A DNA stretch of 64,000 nt. Origin: Nitrospirillum amazonense. GTDB lineage: Bacteria; Pseudomonadota; Alphaproteobacteria; Azospirillales; Azospirillaceae. A program made the translations under genes and the position numbers. The stretch is from NCBI RefSeq assembly GCF_007828035.1, contig NZ_VITV01000002.1, positions 737,591-801,590 on the forward strand, read 5' to 3'. The notes beneath the pieces are model-generated. The model saw only the letters and a list, made by a program, of their open reading frames with translations, was not told the DNA's origin and searched no databases. This document shows positions 61,158-64,000 of the stretch, piece after piece; the stretch's first letter is position 1; each line of letters opens with the position of its first letter.

Positions 61158-63236
61158 ATGACATCGCGTTTTCCAGCCGGTTTCCGGCGCCAGGCGCTGC
61201 GCGCGCTGCTGACCACCCTGTTGTGCACCGCATCGATGGCCGCCGCCACTGCGGGGGAGTCCGAGGTACCCGCCAGCTGGCCGGGCCCGAACCAGCTATT
61301 CGTCGGCGCTTGCTACCAGCCGATCGACCGCACGCCGGCGCAGATCGACCAGGACATCGCCATCATGAAACACGCGGGTTTCACCGTGGTGCGCATGGGC
61401 GACCTGTCATGGGATTCGTTCGAGCCGGCGCAGGGCAAGTTCACCTTCGACTGGTTCGACGCCGTACTGGACAAGATGCACGCCGCCGGCATCCGGGTGA
61501 TCCTGGACATCCCCGGGACGCCCGCCCCCATCTGGCTGCACCGGACCTATCCCGGCGTCGATATCGTCAACCAGGCGGGTGCGCGGCTACCGCCGGCGGA
61601 ACGCTACATGGACAACATCAGCGATCCGGACTACGTGCGCGAGGCCGGCATCCTGGCCGAGGCGATGACCAAGCGCTATGCCCACCACCCGGCGGTCATC
61701 GCCGTGGGATACGACAATGAAATCGGCAACGGCTTCATGTCCTATTCCGAGGCCGACCGCCAGCGCTTCATCACCTGGCTGCGCGCCAAGTACGGCACCA
61801 TCGACGCGCTGAACAAGGCCTGGGCGACGCAGCGCTGGTCGCGCCGCCTCAACGATTTCTCGGACGTGGACCTGCCCCTGGCCGATGGCCCCGGCCCGGC
61901 GGAACGCTTCCTCGACCTGCACCGCTATTGGTCCGACGTCACCGTGGATCGCCTTCGGGAGCTGGACGCGATCCGCCGCCGCGCCATGCCGGACCTGCCC
62001 ACCATCTCCAACCTCTGGGACTATGCGCCACGGCGCGGCTTCGATTACCTGGCGACCTACAAATCCTACGTCTCCTACGGCGCGGAGGGGTTTTACCCCG
62101 CCGACCCCATAAGCGGGGCGTTCAACGCGCTGATGACCAAGGGCGACCTGCCCACCCCCATCTGGTTCAACGAGTTCACGGCCGGCGGCGGCGGCGACTA
62201 TGGCACGCCCGGCCGCAGCCGCATGTACGCCTATCTCGGGCTGCTGATGGGTGCGCAAGGCATCCTGGCCTGGACCTTCAACAGTCACCTGGGCGGGGAG
62301 GAGCAGGCCCTGTTCGGCCTGGTCGATCACGACGGCACGCCGTCCTGGAAGGTGGACGAGTTCGGCCGCATCGCCGGGGAGTTCAAGCGCCTCTCCCGCT
62401 ACGGCTTCCCGCGCCACACCCGTCCCGAGGTGGCCATCGCCTATTCCTTCGAATCCGCCATCGCCTCTCACCCCAACGGGCCGTCCAGCACCACCCGGCA
62501 GTATTTCCAGGGCGCCTACGGCGACATGGTGCAAGCGGCGTTCGAGCCCCTGTTCAAGGCCAACATCGATACCGCCATCATCAACGTCGGGCACGACACG
62601 CTGGCGCCCTACAAGCTGGTGGTCATTCCCGCCGACTATGTGATGGACCCGGCGTCGGCGAAGGCCGTGCGGGAGTATGTCCAGAACGGCGGCACGGTGC
62701 TGATGACCGGCTATTCGGCCAAGGTGGACGAGCATGCGCAATGGTTCGACACGCCCCTGCCGGGCCGCCTGTCCGATGTGTTCGGGCTGAAGACCAACGC
62801 GTTCTACCGGTCGGAGGCACCGCTGAGCTACAGCCTAGGGTCGTCATCGACGGCAGCCACCACTCATTATTATGAAGTGCTGGCGCCGACGACGGCGACG
62901 GTGCTGGCGACCTTCGACAACACCCCCGACCATACGCCGGCCATCACCATCAACAAGTTCGGCAAGGGCACCGCCCTGTACCTGGGGACAGAACCTGCCC
63001 CCGCCGCCATGGCGCCGGTCCTGGCCTACGCCTATGGTCTGGCGGGCGTTCATCAGGGGCCGCAGACCCCGGATGGGGTTTACGCCCGCGTCGTGGATGG
63101 ACGGACGCTGTATGTGAACACGACGCGGGAGACGCAGCACGTCGCCATCACGGGCGCCAAAACCGGGCTTGTCAGCAATCGTCGCTACGATGGCACCCTG
63201 GTTCTGGGTCCTTGGGAAGCCGAACTGCTGCCCTGA
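61158..63236 (+). CDS. Exported GH42 beta-galactosidase
   Basis: 692 residues. Signal peptide about 1-32 (ends ATAG). GH42 marks: LFVGACYQPIDRTPAQIDQD, KHAGFTVVRMGDLSWDSFEP, acid/base Glu188 in GYDNEIGN and nucleophile Glu339 in WFNEFTAGGGG; the trimerisation domain follows (about 415-625: VVIPADYVMDPASAKAVREY) and a short beta domain ends it. Cleaves terminal beta-D-galactose. With the GH29 fucosidase just upstream it could peel a Fuc-Gal side chain, as in plant xyloglucan. Weak ribosome site (GACAGAG). No adjacent transporter. Confidence 0.9.
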   Translation: MTSRFPAGFRRQALRALLTTLLCTASMAAATAGESEVPASWPGPNQLFVGACYQPIDRTPAQIDQDIAIMKHAGFTVVRMGDLSWDSFEPAQGKFTFDWFDAVLDKMHAAGIRVILDIPGTPAPIWLHRTYPGVDIVNQAGARLPPAERYMDNISDPDYVREAGILAEAMTKRYAHHPAVIAVGYDNEIGNGFMSYSEADRQRFITWLRAKYGTIDALNKAWATQRWSRRLNDFSDVDLPLADGPGPAERFLDLHRYWSDVTVDRLRELDAIRRRAMPDLPTISNLWDYAPRRGFDYLATYKSYVSYGAEGFYPADPISGAFNALMTKGDLPTPIWFNEFTAGGGGDYGTPGRSRMYAYLGLLMGAQGILAWTFNSHLGGEEQALFGLVDHDGTPSWKVDEFGRIAGEFKRLSRYGFPRHTRPEVAIAYSFESAIASHPNGPSSTTRQYFQGAYGDMVQAAFEPLFKANIDTAIINVGHDTLAPYKLVVIPADYVMDPASAKAVREYVQNGGTVLMTGYSAKVDEHAQWFDTPLPGRLSDVFGLKTNAFYRSEAPLSYSLGSSSTAATTHYYEVLAPTTATVLATFDNTPDHTPAITINKFGKGTALYLGTEPAPAAMAPVLAYAYGLAGVHQGPQTPDGVYARVVDGRTLYVNTTRETQHVAITGAKTGLVSNRRYDGTLVLGPWEAELLP

Positions 63237-63258
63237 AGGTGAAGCGGCCGCTGGAACC

Positions 63259-63284
63259 AGCCGCCCGGCACTTGCCGGGCGGCT
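63259..63284. terminator. Convergent hairpin after the GH42 gene
   Basis: GCCGCCCGGCA pairs with TGCCGGGCGGC (11 bp, plus an outer A-T); the minimal two-base loop means the top pairs open. It lies 23 bases after the GH42 stop and 10 before the convergent gene end. No long T-run on either strand. Confidence 0.55.
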
Positions 63285-63293
63285 GCCGTGGTT

Positions 63294-64000
63294 CTAGCCC
63301 TGGGCGGCCATGCGGCGCGCCACGTCGGCGGCGCTGATGCCCTCGAGCGCCAGGCCAAAGGCGGTGCCTTCATCGATCAGGCGGCGGAGCTGCTGGGTCA
63401 GCGCGATGCGGGTGTAGCGGCCGGTCAGCGGCGGCAGCGCGGCGATACCGTCGGCGATCTCATGGGCGCGGGCGAGCAGGCGGTCCGCCGGCACGATCTC
63501 GTTGACCACCCCCCAGTCCTTCGCCGTCTGGGCGTCCAGCATCTGGCGGGTCAGCAGGAAGTAGCGCCCCCGGACCGAGCCGATCACATGCGGCCACAAC
63601 AGGTGCATGCCGTCGCCGGGGACGATGCCGAACTCGAAATGCGGCTTGTCCTGGAACACGGTGTCCGGCGTTGCCAGGATGATGTCGGTCAGCAGCGCGT
63701 ATTCGCTGTGCAGCAGGACCGGACCGTTCAGCGCGGTGATCATGGGCACCTCGATGTCGAGGATATTGGACAGCACCTTGCGGCCCTCGCGCAGGATCTT
63801 GTCGTAGCCCTGGGGGGTGAAGAAGTCGAAGCCCTCGGGATTGATCATGTCCATGAAGGCGTCGCCCGTGCCGGTCAGGATCACGGCGCGATTGTCCCGG
63901 TCCTCACCGATCTGGTGGAACAGCTCGACGAATTGCTCATGTGTATGCCCGTTGAAGACGAGCTTGCCGCCATCGGTGTGCAGGGCGACTTCCAGAACGC
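63294..64000 (-). CDS. Enoyl-CoA hydratase/isomerase family protein (partial, N-terminus off right edge)
   Basis: The frame is open from 64000 to the TAG at 63294, giving about 235 C-terminal residues. The visible crotonase pattern is AVILTGTGDAFMDMI, then ALNGPVLLHSEYALLTDIIL with a following FGIVPGDGMHLLWPH, and LLTRQMLDAQTAKDWGVVNE. The early part resembles 6-oxocamphor hydrolase-type crotonases that cleave beta-diketones, but the family is broad. The first residues lie outside the window. It is convergent with the GH42 gene; no link to glycan use is evident. Confidence 0.85.
   Translation of the reverse strand, partial: VLEVALHTDGGKLVFNGHTHEQFVELFHQIGEDRDNRAVILTGTGDAFMDMINPEGFDFFTPQGYDKILREGRKVLSNILDIEVPMITALNGPVLLHSEYALLTDIILATPDTVFQDKPHFEFGIVPGDGMHLLWPHVIGSVRGRYFLLTRQMLDAQTAKDWGVVNEIVPADRLLARAHEIADGIAALPPLTGRYTRIALTQQLRRLIDEGTAFGLALEGISAADVARRMAAQG

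Overview
The window is 64 kb of strongly GC-rich, gene-dense bacterial chromosome. Genes are closely packed, many neighbours overlap by ATGA or TGATG, and no gap exceeds about 260 bases. Two large TonB-dependent receptors, one of the type common in Caulobacter and Xanthomonas relatives, many exported hydrolases, Tat-type twin-arginine signals and the regulator mix suggest a free-living, plant- or soil-associated alphaproteobacterium. Rhodospirillales/Azospirillaceae or Caulobacterales-like is my guess; there is no rRNA or other marker to settle it. I saw no tRNA, rRNA, CRISPR array, insertion sequence or prophage.

Layout. 1-754: start of a membrane-anchored VIT-domain protein that leaves the left edge. 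909-8752 (minus): a purine/nucleoside operon (TonB receptor, exported nucleoside hydrolase, NCS2 purine permease, adenosine deaminase, MmgE/PrpD protein), with a divergent LysR regulator at 8999. 9962-10339: DUF427 protein. 10500-16498 (plus): a tightly coupled operon of a FadR-type regulator, a Cys/Met-metabolism PLP enzyme and a complete carbohydrate-type ABC importer. 16495-22122 (minus): a Tag-like glycosylase, an S10 carboxypeptidase, a small unknown protein and a large multidomain tyrosinase. 22375-24404 (plus): pseudouridine catabolism (psuK-psuG) behind twin palindromes. 24492-25639: membrane LuxR-type regulator plus DUF4199 protein. 25640-30034 (minus): cupin, S33-type hydrolase and zinc metalloprotease. 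30240-33338: beta-propeller diguanylate cyclase.

34034-43982 is the first glycan block: exported Gfo/Idh oxidoreductase, GH3 enzyme, GHL6/GH151-like enzyme, exported VOC protein, lectin-like exported protein and a divergent type-B carboxylesterase. 43992-53979 is a run of small stress/redox genes with local regulators: SDR, AraC, two alpha/beta hydrolases, YjaB-like acetyltransferase, two TetR units with visible operators, a LysR/quinone-oxidoreductase pair and an ABM monooxygenase. 54066-63236 is the second glycan block: TonB receptor, IclR regulator, L-rhamnose/L-fucose-type mutarotase, LacI regulator, GH29 alpha-L-fucosidase and GH42 beta-galactosidase. The start of an enoyl-CoA hydratase family gene runs off the right edge.

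How it works together. The same LacI-type operator core (GTTA-N-CG-N-TA-N-C) sits before the LacI gene at 58.4 kb and in the promoters of the GH3 gene and the Gfo/Idh-carboxylesterase pair at 40.7 and 42.1 kb. This suggests that the two glycan blocks, about 16 kb apart, form one regulon for uptake and trimming of a fucose- and galactose-bearing, possibly esterified plant glycan. That regulon is the best candidate for a new system here. Runners-up are the exported nucleoside hydrolase operon with a non-canonical metal site, the PLP-enzyme/ABC-importer operon and the multidomain tyrosinase.
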